Origin: Centrapalus pauciflorus
Lineage: Eukaryota > Streptophyta > Magnoliopsida > Asterales > Asteraceae
Length of the DNA stretch: 64,000 nt
NCBI GenBank assembly: GCA_020465985.1
Contig: JAANYP010007621.1
Location: forward strand, 1 to 64,000
Direction of reading: 5' to 3'
The notes below the pieces were generated by a model, which was not told the DNA's origin, did no database searches, and saw nothing but the letters and a program-made list of their open reading frames with translations. Below are positions 53,964-64,000 of the stretch, piece after piece (the first letter of the stretch is position 1; the number at the start of each line of letters is the position of its first letter). The translations under genes were made by a program, and so were the position numbers.

Positions 53964-54791
53964 TTAGTTGACATAATACTTCATGACTTGATAAAAAATA
54001 GCACGACCACGGTTTGAGGGGTAGGAAGGATATTGAGTTGCGGTTTGGGACTGAGGAGTGGGGTTGGATTGAGACTGTTTGGTGGTCGTCGAAGATGTAG
54101 TGGACATGAGGGCGGTGCCGGCAGTGACAGCAGCACTTGCGGCTTGTTTCGCTTTGCGGGTTTCTTCAAGAATTAGTTTAGACCGAGCTTCATAGAAAGG
54201 GGGAAGAGGATCACTTTGTTGGAGGATGGTTGCAAGATTATCATAATTCTCGTTTAATCCCGCAATAAGCTGTAGGACAAGTCGTTGATTAGAAACCGGA
54301 GCATCAACGTTAGCAAGTTGATCGGCCATCATCTTCAATTCTTGGCAATAGGAAGAGACGTTGGGAAAATTATCGGGACGAGTATTGATGAATTGTTGAT
54401 TGAGATAGACGGCATGAGAGTTTTTGTTGTCATGGAATATATTTTTTAATCGATCCCAGGCTTGTTTAGCGGTGGAATCGGGTTGGATGATGGTATGAAG
54501 AAGGTCGTTTGAAATCGTGCTATATATCCATTGAAGAACAATGGCATCTAGCCGATCCCATAGAAGTGTGGGGGATGGAGGGTCAGTTTCTTTAGCAACA
54601 GTAGGAGTGGAGGAAGATGGGGAGGGGGGAAGGGAAGTGAGGTGATCAATGACTTGGTAAGCTCGACAATGAATTTTAAAAAGTTCCGCCCGAGAGGAGT
54701 ATTGGCTTTTCTCCATCTCAAGGGTGATAGGGATGAAAGTTTTTATATTGTTAACTGTGATGGCCGGATGAAACTTGGGATCGGAAGCCAT
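53964..54791 (-). pseudogene. Copia gag, truncated element
   Basis: A 275-codon open frame starting MASDPKFHPAITVNNIKTFI and including LLWDRLDAIVLQWIYSTIS, AKQAWDRLKNIFHDNKNSHA and LVLQLIAGLNENYDNLATIL. This is the UBN2-type Copia gag that builds the particle shell. The frame ends abruptly after PSNRG in unrelated sequence (AIFYQVMKYYVN), so knuckle, protease, integrase and RT are missing. It follows a primer binding site and an LTR on the same strand. Gag alone has no transposition ability but could in principle be translated. Confidence 0.85.
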
Positions 54792-54841
54792 GGAGGTTGA
54801 AGGACGTAGGTAGAAGGTAGATAGGAAGAATGTTTATTGGC

Positions 54842-55003
54842 CTGATACCATAATAGAGGATAATTATGTGTATATTATCTCAGCAAAATGATCCTATTTA
54901 TATAAGATAATTATGCAACTAACTATGAGATAATTATGGACATGTTTTAATCTAATTATGTAAATGATTTAATCTAATTATACAAAAGATACTATGTCTA
55001 ATA
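54842..55003 (-). repeat. LTR and primer binding site of the truncated Copia element
   Basis: Minus strand: primer binding site TGGTATCAG (54850-54842) is preceded by a 153-bp LTR ending CCTCTATTA (54851) and probably starting TATTAGACATAG (55003). A TATATAAATAGG box lies near 54890. The ends TATTAGA/TCTATTA depart from TG...CA. They could be TGTTAGA/TCTAACA after mutation. Confidence 0.6.
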
Positions 55004-55510
55004 GTAGGGTCTATCCAAAGCAAATGCCCTAATACCTTTATATTATTTTTGTAACAAGTTATAACTTGAGAGTCAAATCATGCTAAAGATAAGTTTAAGG
55101 GTTTAATTAGAGATAAATTAATCATCATTTTTTAATGTAACAATATAGGTTAAGAAGTTAATCACACAAAAATACGAAGTTGGTTTAGCTTTATTGAATT
55201 TTGCCAATCCTATTTTTCAATTTTTGCATATAAATATCTGTTGAAGTATAGTATGTACGTTTCATCTAGAAATCATATCTATGTTTTTGTTCTTCTTTTA
55301 ACAGATCTTACATTTTTACAACTTATGAATATATGCTTTGAATTTTAAACATTCAAGTTAAGCCCAAAAACATTAAGCACTTTCAACGAAGCATAGATAT
55401 GTTGACATGTTGTCATCATCGTTACAAGTTACAACAAGAGGCAATATTGTGACCTCAAAAATGCATATGATCTCAACAACTTAATTAAAACAATCTCTGC
55501 TAGAAAAGAA
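55004..55510. other. Downstream flank of the chromomethylase gene
   Basis: AT-rich with no ORF or element ends recognised. It should hold the 3' UTR of the CMT3-like gene; a polyadenylation site could not be fixed. Confidence 0.5.
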
Positions 55511-58500
55511 TTATTGGTTTTCTTGGTCTAGAGAAGGCGAAGCAACGGTTTGCAAGTTTGGGAAATTCGGAGGTAAACTGAACGTTGGTTCTGCACCAGC
55601 GCTGCCGTTACATGACATTGCTAACGAATAGCCCAATGCTCGGGCAACTGGAACCGCTACTGCATTTCCAACTTGAATGTACCTACAAAAGAGTTGAATT
55701 CATCTTAATATCGCATGTAATAATATCTGCAATTCTTGTCATCTCATTGAGAATTGTAGCAGTTCATATATAAGAAATTGATAAAAAGTATGTGATATTT
55801 TAATATCATGATCAGGCTTATCACTTCATCAATAAGAATAGACTTGAAACACCCTTTTTAACCAACTTAGTCATAGCATAAATGGTAATAAATAGCAACA
55901 TACTTACATTTTATTTATAATTTGATCACTAAACTTTAAAGACATTAACTTCTGAATTCAACCAAAAAACTTATATGCTAACAAAGTTAACCAGCTTTTA
56001 TAACAGTTTTTAAAAGTCAAATGGCATTATAACAAATTTCAAATTCAACTTGAATAAATGTCTATCATGCAAAATCATATATTTCTAGATATCCGTAACG
56101 AGTACGATTTTTAACTGTTTTACTCTTAATTGATAAATATTCACAAGTCAATTATTTTTGGACCTTATAACTAACCGCATTAATAGAATCATATTAATTA
56201 TAACAAACTATTTGTAAAAATGGGTATTTATTTTAAAACAAACCAAAAAGAAAAAATAAAATATTTATTTTGGGACAGGAGGGTAAAATTTATCCAAATT
56301 TGGATGGTTTTAGTAATGGTTTCTACTTTTTTTACCACTAGGATACATCGACACTTGATGAAATAAAAGTTGATTACCCAAAATAACATTTTAAATTAGC
56401 AAAACTCATGAACTTCTTTTCTTACCTCTCTTTAATAGGGCCAAGAAGTTTATAATAATCAGGGAAGCCTTGAAGTCGAGCATTCTCACGAATGGTCAGC
56501 ACTCTATCTTGAAGGGGATGAAGAACGACCTAGAAAGGAAATATTCATCATTAGATAAAAGACATCATAATGATCAATAATACAACATTTTGCTACGAGT
56601 TGTCTTTTAAATCAAAAACTAGAATTTAAACACATATTAAGACAAAACACAAATGAGAAAGACCTAAATATGAGAAATAGTAAGAAAGAATATTGATTCG
56701 TTAACTTTCAACATTGGTTTACTATTTATTAAATTCACTCAAACTTAAAAGTTATGAATAAATGTTATAGAATTAGTGAATCAATGTTTTAAATTGATTC
56801 ATAAATTTTAAAAATTTTAGTATACGACTATACGTAAATAATAGTGAATCTATATTAAAGATAATTGAATCATATATACGTTACATACACACACACATGG
56901 CCCTTGCCCCAAAAATGATTATGGCAGCCTGTATTTTTCTTGCATAATTTAATTTACCTGATTGTGCGGCTCTGCTCTTGTTACAACTGTAGGTACGGTT
57001 TCATCCCACCATAGTCGCCCAAATGGTCTAAAAAATCAAAACAATCATATATAAATAGGGGGGGGGGGTGGGGGGGGGGTGGGTGGGGACATTGCAAGAA
57101 AATGCAATTTGAATATTAAAAGAAAGTTGGTAAAACCATTACTTTGTTGATCGTCCATCCACAAAAGTCATGGCATAATCAGGAACCTGTCATCAAGTAA
57201 AAGAATGGAATCAATTAAAATAACAAACATCACTGAACTTTAATCGTTGAGACTCTCATGCAAAGCAAAATAAGGTTTGAGCATGAGGAAGTATAATTGA
57301 CACAGAACAACAGACGGTATGCCCATGTTTGCCAGGGAATCAGCCAACATAAAACTCCCAAAGGTCTTGGGCAATAGACGGTATGCCCATGTTTGCCAGG
57401 ACTAAAAATTCTACCATTTTTCATTTTGTAGGTAATAATACATAGTTTTACATTATTTCACGGTCTAAAAATTCAACTCCTTTGTTATATATTCATTGTT
57501 TATTAAGAGATCATTTTTTTTGTAATGCTGAAGTTTTTATACCAACAAAAACCATATAAAACAAGAATTCTGAGGAGAAGAAAACTACATAATGTCCACC
57601 CACTTTTACACTAAATTGAATTGGCTATGATTAGACTATTGGAGATCAAAGCAAAGAGATGGCATGAAACGAAGGGTTTCATGCCAAACATGAAAAATTG
57701 GAAAAGACAGACAATTCAAAAAATATTTTAATTTGAGATTGATTTAAAAATAACAGGGTCTCGCATCGCACCTCACGCCTCGGGCTCCATGACCCTTTTC
57801 TCGACAATGCATCTGCATCTTTTAAAATTAAGGATGCTACAATGTGGGATCAAACTATGAATCCTAGACCGAAGAAAACTTATGTTTTTCTCTGATTTTC
57901 TTTATTAATATTAAAGATCAATGAATGCATCTAAAACATCAAATACTTATTTAACTAACTCTCATGTAGAAACTAAGCTAAACTCTCAAAATAAATAAGG
58001 TAACTACTTAAACATTAATAGTAGTAATAGACACTTACCAAAGGCTTTCCAGAAGGTAAATACACCCTCTCAACATCAGGATCCCATTCAACATGCTTAT
58101 CATCTCGAACCTTAACGCCTCTCAAATCCCGAAAATTTGCACCCTGAAAAGCATAACAAGTGAATCACAATGCCACATGAAATTGAAAAATAAATAAATA
58201 ACATCTTCAAAAAATGTAGCAAACCTTTCTCTTAGGAATTTGGCAGACGCGTTGGTAATCGTCATCGTTTAATTTAAGCGGGCGATGATCATATAGAAGA
58301 TGGTCTGAAAACTCTTGGCCTGATGCTAAAAACCCAGGCATTTCTGGATATCATCAAGAAAAATATCAAAAAGAATAGAAAAGGTTATGAGTCATACATA
58401 ATTAAAACAATACAGCAAGATAATAACAAACAATCAAAAGTTGCATCAATTCAAAGAAACATATTCCGCTCACCATCCTTCTTGAGTCTAATGAGCTTTT

Positions 58501-61500
58501 GGAATTCAGTTTTGGGTGTTTCTCCATAAGGCATTTCGTCTCTAGTCTCATCATTAGGAACCTAAAGAGTTAAAAGTTATAAAAAAAAGTTGTATTTCAC
58601 TTTCATTATTGCTTAAACAAACCAAAGAAAGATAAAACAAGATCAAACTAACTTACCGGAGGAAGATCAGAAATGGCATCACCAAGATATAGTTCCTTTT
58701 CCAATTCAACCATCTGTCCTTCGTCATGAACAACAGTATTTGACTGCACCCATCAAGTAAAATCACATAAAAATGAATTTGTAATCTGTGTGTTTCTTTA
58801 TTTCAATTGTAATTTATGTGTTCCTTTATAAATGCAATAATGTAATCTGTATGTTCTTTTATCACCCATTCCATCAAACATGTGGCCAAACCATAGTTAA
58901 AGTTCATTCTAATTCCTAAAAAATCCAATTCTTTTAAAAAATTTAAGTCCCTCTAAAAAAACATTCTGCAAACCAAACACCAAGCATTCTTATGCCTGAT
59001 TTTCAGAGTTGTCTAACTAAGCGCTTTTCTTTTCTTTTCTTTCATTTTATGAGGTGGCAATTTTTGCCCAAAAGCACACAATAAACACATGGTCAGGCCA
59101 AATAAAAAAACCAACTTTTCATATCATTTTTTAAGATTGTTTCAAAAGCTTGTTTAAAAAATGGTGGATAAACTTAGGTTTGTTAATTTGGGTCTTTTAA
59201 GCCAGCCTTGGCATGTTTACTTTGCTGGGCCAAAATTGTCACCTCATTATAATCTTATATGTTACAATGCATATCCTAGGTTCAAAGAAAAACAGTGTAA
59301 TTATGTGAAATGCCAATATAATTTATAAGTACAAATTTTAAAGTGGCATGGCTATAGTGCCTTCCAAAGGGAGGCACAATTATGTGAAGTAAAAAATGCA
59401 TGAAACATTTAATTTAATTGTTGTGTTAATTCGCATTCCCTTTTATCAATGATATGAAAACAATACCTCAAACTCCAAAGGAGATACTCCTCTTGTAACA
59501 ACATTATGAGTGGGTAGTGGGTATTGTGGTAATTTCTGCACATCAAAAGAAATGTTAAACAACTTCAAACTACAAAAGCAAGAACTATGTACACAGATTA
59601 AACAAAATCACCTCACTGGGCCTCGCACCCCACATAAACATACGCCTACGGAACTGTGGAAGTCCGTAAGAGCCAGCTACCATCAAACCTACACGTGCTT
59701 GATAATTCATGGAAACAAGACGCCCCAATGCATATCTCCCAAGGAAACCTTTAGCAAACTTCACAATGTCTACAACATTTTCCATTAATGCAAATCGTGG
59801 CTTTAAATGTTCTACAATGTCCATGTACACAACAAGTTGTTTGTTTTTTTCATCCTCCAAAGGTTTGTCTTTGTTCCGAAAGCGGTTAAATCCACTTATG
59901 CCCTGACATGGTGGCCCTCCACAGATGACATCAACATCCCCCTACAAAAAGTTCAAGCAAAATTTTCAAAAGAAATTAGGAAGATTGGTTAACATTTAAT
60001 CATCTAAAGTCCTCCCTCCAGCCAACACCCAATAGAAGACAATTTTTCTATCATATATGAAACACCTTGACGAAAATAAAAGGCATTGAGGACTAAAGTA
60101 AACTTTATTGATAGTTGTTTGCTAGGAAATAGCGATGGCTCTTAGGCCCGTTTGGTTCATGGAATGAAATTCTGTAAACACAAAATTTACTTAGTGTGCT
60201 TAGACAAAAGTATTGTAAAATAACAAATTTGAATTTATTTACCTTATTACATCAAAAATGACGAATCTATGTTTGCTAGAACTCATCATTCCTAGCTCCT
60301 TGTAGCAAAATTTAGTTTCCAACATTTCACAACACACATAATTAGCCAACCCCAAACATTATTCCACACCTCACTCCATAAAACATAGTAATTATCAAGA
60401 TTTAAATTCCAATTCCTTCAAATTTCATTCTGCAAGCCAAACTAGAGATTACTTATATATTGTCTACCAATTAGTCGTATTAGACTAGACACTGGTTAAA
60501 TTAATCATGATGGTTTCATAACTTCGTATTGTTAAAAGGTAGTTATCATTTAGTTAAAACTTTATAATAAATCATGTAACAAAAAACCGTATTAAATTGC
60601 ATCTTTAACGGTATCAAAATCTTTAACTTACAGGCAAAGGCAAGAGCTTTGACTTGAACCCATTTACTACAAACACCTTGATCTTGTCTTGACAATCACT
60701 GATACAATCATACAAACATATGGAAGTGTAAGTGCCAAAAAAACAAAAACAAAAACAAAAAACTTGTATATGAACATGAAATAGAAAGAGAAATCATATT
60801 GTTTTTCCATACCCCAAGCCATCTATAGGCTCCCAAGTGTCTTCCTCAGGTCCATAACCCTTCCAACGAATCTAGTCAAGCAAAGAAGTAATGATATAAA
60901 TACCTAATTCATATGTATAAGCCATTCAATGATTGACACATGAATCACACGCATTCTCTCATCATATTCTTATTTGATTTTGCCACATCCATGTGTCATT
61001 ATCAAATTCTAAGGCATATATTTAGATAGGTGTTTTAGTCACGTCAATCATTTACCATTAAATAAATAGCTACAGCTTTTGCACTTATTAATCAATTAAC
61101 AATAAACCAAGTCTCTATATAAGCAAACTTTCTATAGCAGTTGAACAAGTGAACAACTATATGTGTGTATGTATGTATGTGTATATAAGTCCAAAACACT
61201 TGAATAAATTAAATAAAGAAAATCATGGATATTTTCATTTTCCAAATAAATGAATGTCAAGCGATTAAGATATGAGAATACTTGTAGCGCAGATTATTTA
61301 ATTACAGGTGCCCTTTACACAGTATTTAAGTAAATACCTTAAGGTACAAACCAGGCTTCTTCATTTCTTTTGGATCGCCATAGCATATTGACAAAACCTT
61401 CTCAACTTCAAATACTTCTTCATCAAGTCCGTCATCATCGTCTTCGTCATCATCCGATTCTTCATTTTCTTCTATGTTTGCAGGATCCACTCTGTGTTGG

Positions 61501-63956
61501 GAATTGCCACCTCCAACCAAGGAAAAGGACTGACAAAGCTTCTCCCACTCCTTCAACAACGTCAGAAAATCTTCAGCTGATTCATTCCTCACCTAGAAAA
61601 CAATAGTGTCAATTGTAAGAATAACAAACAATGACAAAGTTAGATTATGGCGTTTGGATGTGCATTTCAAACTAATTCTAAATTTATCTTATCTTGAGAT
61701 CGCAAGTTGCATTTAATCAGTTTCTAGAGTTTGGTTTAATAATCTGATTATTTGAGGGTCAAACAATCATCATAGGACTCGTTGTCACAAAACTAAGTAC
61801 CTGATTCTATAATGCTATGTCATTTACCTGTTAATTTGATTAATAATTAGAATTTGCCAAACACTCAAACACTAATTTTTAATTATTAGAACTTCAAACA
61901 GTATTAACACATCCAAACACTATCTCCTATTACTGATGTCTAATGTTGGTTATGTGATATCATGATATCACTTTCAAAATGCACATTCATGTCCCTTAAG
62001 TATAAACTCGCACCTCTGTTTCGGGATGGTTCAGTTTCAAGCTTTCACATGCATATGAATTCAAATCAACAGCCCATCTCTGTAAAAAAAAGTTCATAGA
62101 AAACCAACGGTCATGGAATTCAAAGCCATATATAATATTTAGGCAAAATTCAATGCATACCGTCACAAGATTAACATTCGCCATATTAGCACCCAAACAA
62201 AGTCCTGTAGACATCGCCCCACATCCTGAGTAGAGATCTAGCATCCTCATCTCTGATCTTTCATCTTGTTGAACTTGGGTAACTTCATTAGCAACTCCAT
62301 TAACATCAGACTCAGAAGAGATAGTTGAATCAGATTCGTTTCCATCTCCATCATTTTCTGTAATTGGTTGTTAAGATACATCAAAAAAACTTGCTTAAAC
62401 GTTAATGCATGTCATATGATATTAAGTTTGCAAGATGTACCAGCAGGCAAGTTTTGGTAAGTTGAATAAGGCACCAAATATAACATGTCATAATAATAGT
62501 CTCCATCTGCAAGTCTGTTCCGCTTTTCAGTGACATCCGCCTGAGAAAGCAACCAAAATTACACATGGCACATAATAAAGGGCTAACTGCATCATGATGG
62601 AAACATGGTTTCTATGATTCTATCAATTCATATTTTGGGATCGTATTTTCAAAATCGATAATAAAGCTTTATGGTAAAAGTTCATATTCAAATAAGAAAT
62701 CAGATGCTTAAAATAGAACTTGTTTTTTGGTGAATGCTCTGCTTATTTGATAGCCTAGCCACATCTCTGATTATAAACTTACCACGTACCCTTAAAAACT
62801 GATTTTGAAAATGCAATCACCAAATTTAAAATAGACTGTAATAACATTATATTTTGACACAATTAACCCTAAAAAAGAATCAGTAGCTTTCAAGTTCCAG
62901 AGGGGTCAGTGTTCATCCTTACATCTAAGGGCACCCGAACTATTTTAAGCTTCTGTAAAAGGCAATCCAGAGGATTGTCATCCTTTATTTCAGAAAGGAA
63001 GACACGTTTATCATCAATAAGATTGGAACAAGCCTGGATGATCTGAGATAGCAGTAGAAAGATCAATGTTAGAGTGATAGCACATCAAACAACCAATGAT
63101 AAAGTTTGATATGCAGTTCTTAATAAAGCTTACTGTATCTTTAGCCCTGTAGAACCATTGTGCACGAAAATAAGATGTACCATCCACTCCTTCAAACATT
63201 TCCACAATCCTACAGATGTAGCTGTCTTCTCCCTCACCAGCCTATGCAGAAAATAATAATAAGTAAGCCAATCAATCATTCTTAGAGAATAGAGTTTTTG
63301 GAAGTGTTTAGGATTGATTATCAGCTTCAAAACATAGGTTCTGCAAACCACGTTTTGCAACAACAATGCAAACATGACTCTCCAAATGGCTTATAATGGT
63401 TAAAAAAGCATATATCATGTTTTAAAAACACTATTACAAACACTCCATACTGCATTTACAAAACTTATAAGCTGATTAACTCCCAAAAAAAAAAAAAACA
63501 ATCCAAACACCCCCTAATTATATTGTATGTGCTTACAAAGATGTTATTCTCATATGGGTTACAAATATTATAAGCTGATTAACAATTCCAAACACCCCCT
63601 AATTATATTGTATGTGCTTACAAAAATGTTATTCTCATTTGGGTACTATATTTGGTACCATATTGCACTAGCCCAAACCAAAAACAAATTTTTAGACATA
63701 CAAACCTGGACATAACCATCATCTCCAAGTTTGAAATGCACACTGCCATCAACAAGTGCTTCAGTGAAGTGCCTTCTAGCTTGCATAAGCTCCTGTAGAG
63801 GCTCCACCCTGGCATTTCCCAAATAAATACAATACAAATTAACATGTACACGCTACACATGAACAAGAGTTTAAACAAGTGTTTAACATACTTAAAAGGT
63901 GAATTATGAAGCTATTACCTTTTTGATAAATCAAGGCCCTGAGTCTTTCCAAACTT
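55511..63956 (-). CDS. CMT3: Chromomethylase (CMT3-type DNA cytosine methyltransferase), 5' end outside window
   Basis: Methylates cytosine in CHG sites at H3K9-methylated chromatin, silencing transposons. Twenty exons (5' to 3'): 63919-63956, 63706-63808, 63134-63241, 62923-63042, 62441-62540, 62161-62357, 62014-62079, 61338-61592, 60813-60871, 60632-60698, 59612-59941, 59467-59535, 58657-58743, 58474-58561, 58225-58343, 58039-58143, 57143-57186, 56958-57027, 56426-56529, 55511-55682. All introns are GT-AG; phases agree, giving 766 visible residues. BAH domain about 30-155 (GEDSYICRIVEM, AQWFYRAKDT); motif I LDLYSGCGAMSTGL about 201; acidic linker; chromodomain about 304-350 (FEVEKVLSICYGD, IRWKGYGPEEDTWEPIDGL); motif IV GGPPCQGISG about 378 with catalytic Cys; ENVVD; QARVGL; motif IX VLTIRENARLQGFPDYY; motif X QVGNAVAVPVARALGYS. 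The chromodomain between motifs I and IV defines the CMT family. CMT3 rather than CMT2 or CMT1 is by resemblance. Confidence 0.94.
57058..57088. repeat. G-run in a CMT3 intron (C-run in the transcript)
   Basis: Plus strand holds G11-T-G10-T-G3-T-G4 inside the 115-bp intron 57028-57142. In the minus-strand transcript this is a C-rich tract 30-60 nt upstream of the acceptor. Confidence 0.9.
57312..57399. repeat. Short direct repeat in a CMT3 intron
   Basis: AGACGGTATGCCCATGTTTG plus CCAGG occurs at 57312-57336 and again, identical, at 57375-57399 (period 63 bp). It lies in the 852-bp intron between exons 58039-58143 and 57143-57186. No coding role. Confidence 0.9.
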
Positions 63957-64000
63957 CTGCAATCAAACCAAAAGAAACAAATAAGTAAAAAAATGATTCG

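Noticed and set aside
57230..57424. 64-codon ORF on the minus strand in the CMT3 region
   Set aside because: Lies inside an intron and is produced by a short direct repeat; splice phases of the neighbouring exons exclude it.
1..64000. tRNA, rRNA, CRISPR or bacterial-type operons
   Set aside because: Read through for cloverleaf boxes and regular spacer arrays; none seen. The (CT), (TA) and TATG arrays are ordinary microsatellites.

Overview
The window is nuclear DNA of a eudicot plant. It is AT-rich, its genes have GT-AG introns, and it is dominated by nested transposable elements. The retroelement types (SIRE-like Copia with an extra ORF; Ty3/gypsy with LTRs ending in GGGTGTGACA) recall Asteraceae or other asterid genomes, but that placement is from memory and not proven.

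Two ordinary genes look intact. A single-exon LEA-2/NDR1-HIN1-like membrane protein lies at 32605-33183 (+). The 3' part of a chromomethylase (CMT3-type DNA methyltransferase: BAH, split catalytic domain, chromodomain) runs on the minus strand from 63956 to 55511. Twenty exons could be placed; all splice sites are GT-AG and all phases agree. They give 766 residues, and the N-terminus lies beyond the right edge.

Layout. 1-7.5 kb: a decayed Ty3/gypsy element on the minus strand, cut by a 1.3-kb Harbinger-type MITE. 7.5-15 kb: the 3' half of a SIRE-like Copia element (RNase H, a structured spacer, an env-like third ORF interrupted by a solo LTR, PPT, LTR), then a gag-linker fragment. 15-19.7 kb: retroelement spacer, a second Copia LTR, a Harbinger ORF1 pseudogene, microsatellites and another Harbinger MITE. 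19.8-27.4 kb: long-inverted-repeat arms enclosing a probable Helitron that carries a Rep fragment and exon fragments of Aurora kinase and chaperonin CCT8. 27.4-31.9 kb: microsatellites, a palindromic AT repeat, two Mutator-type elements with 9- and 11-bp target duplications (one holding a small Helitron) and a hAT-type MITE. 32.6-33.2 kb: the LEA gene. 34.9-40.7 kb: a degenerate Helitron containing a nearly perfect, probably young Copia element (1417-codon ORF, 103-bp LTRs with one mismatch). 41-42 kb: a GC-rich exon-like patch. 42.1-52.2 kb: a solo LTR (TSD AATAT) containing a complete but almost non-coding Copia-type element with 1-kb LTRs (TSD CTTAT). 52.3-53.4 kb: exon fragments of two genes, including a duplicated CHCH exon. 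54-55 kb: a truncated Copia LTR-gag. 55.5-64 kb: CMT3.

The most unusual signals are two sets of repeated hairpins inside retroelements. In each set the loop or core is conserved while the stems differ and still pair: 8677-8871 in the SIRE-like spacer and 47306-47607 in the gag-remnant element. They look like selected RNA structures not explained by the standard element parts. No tRNA, rRNA, CRISPR or other prokaryotic feature was seen.
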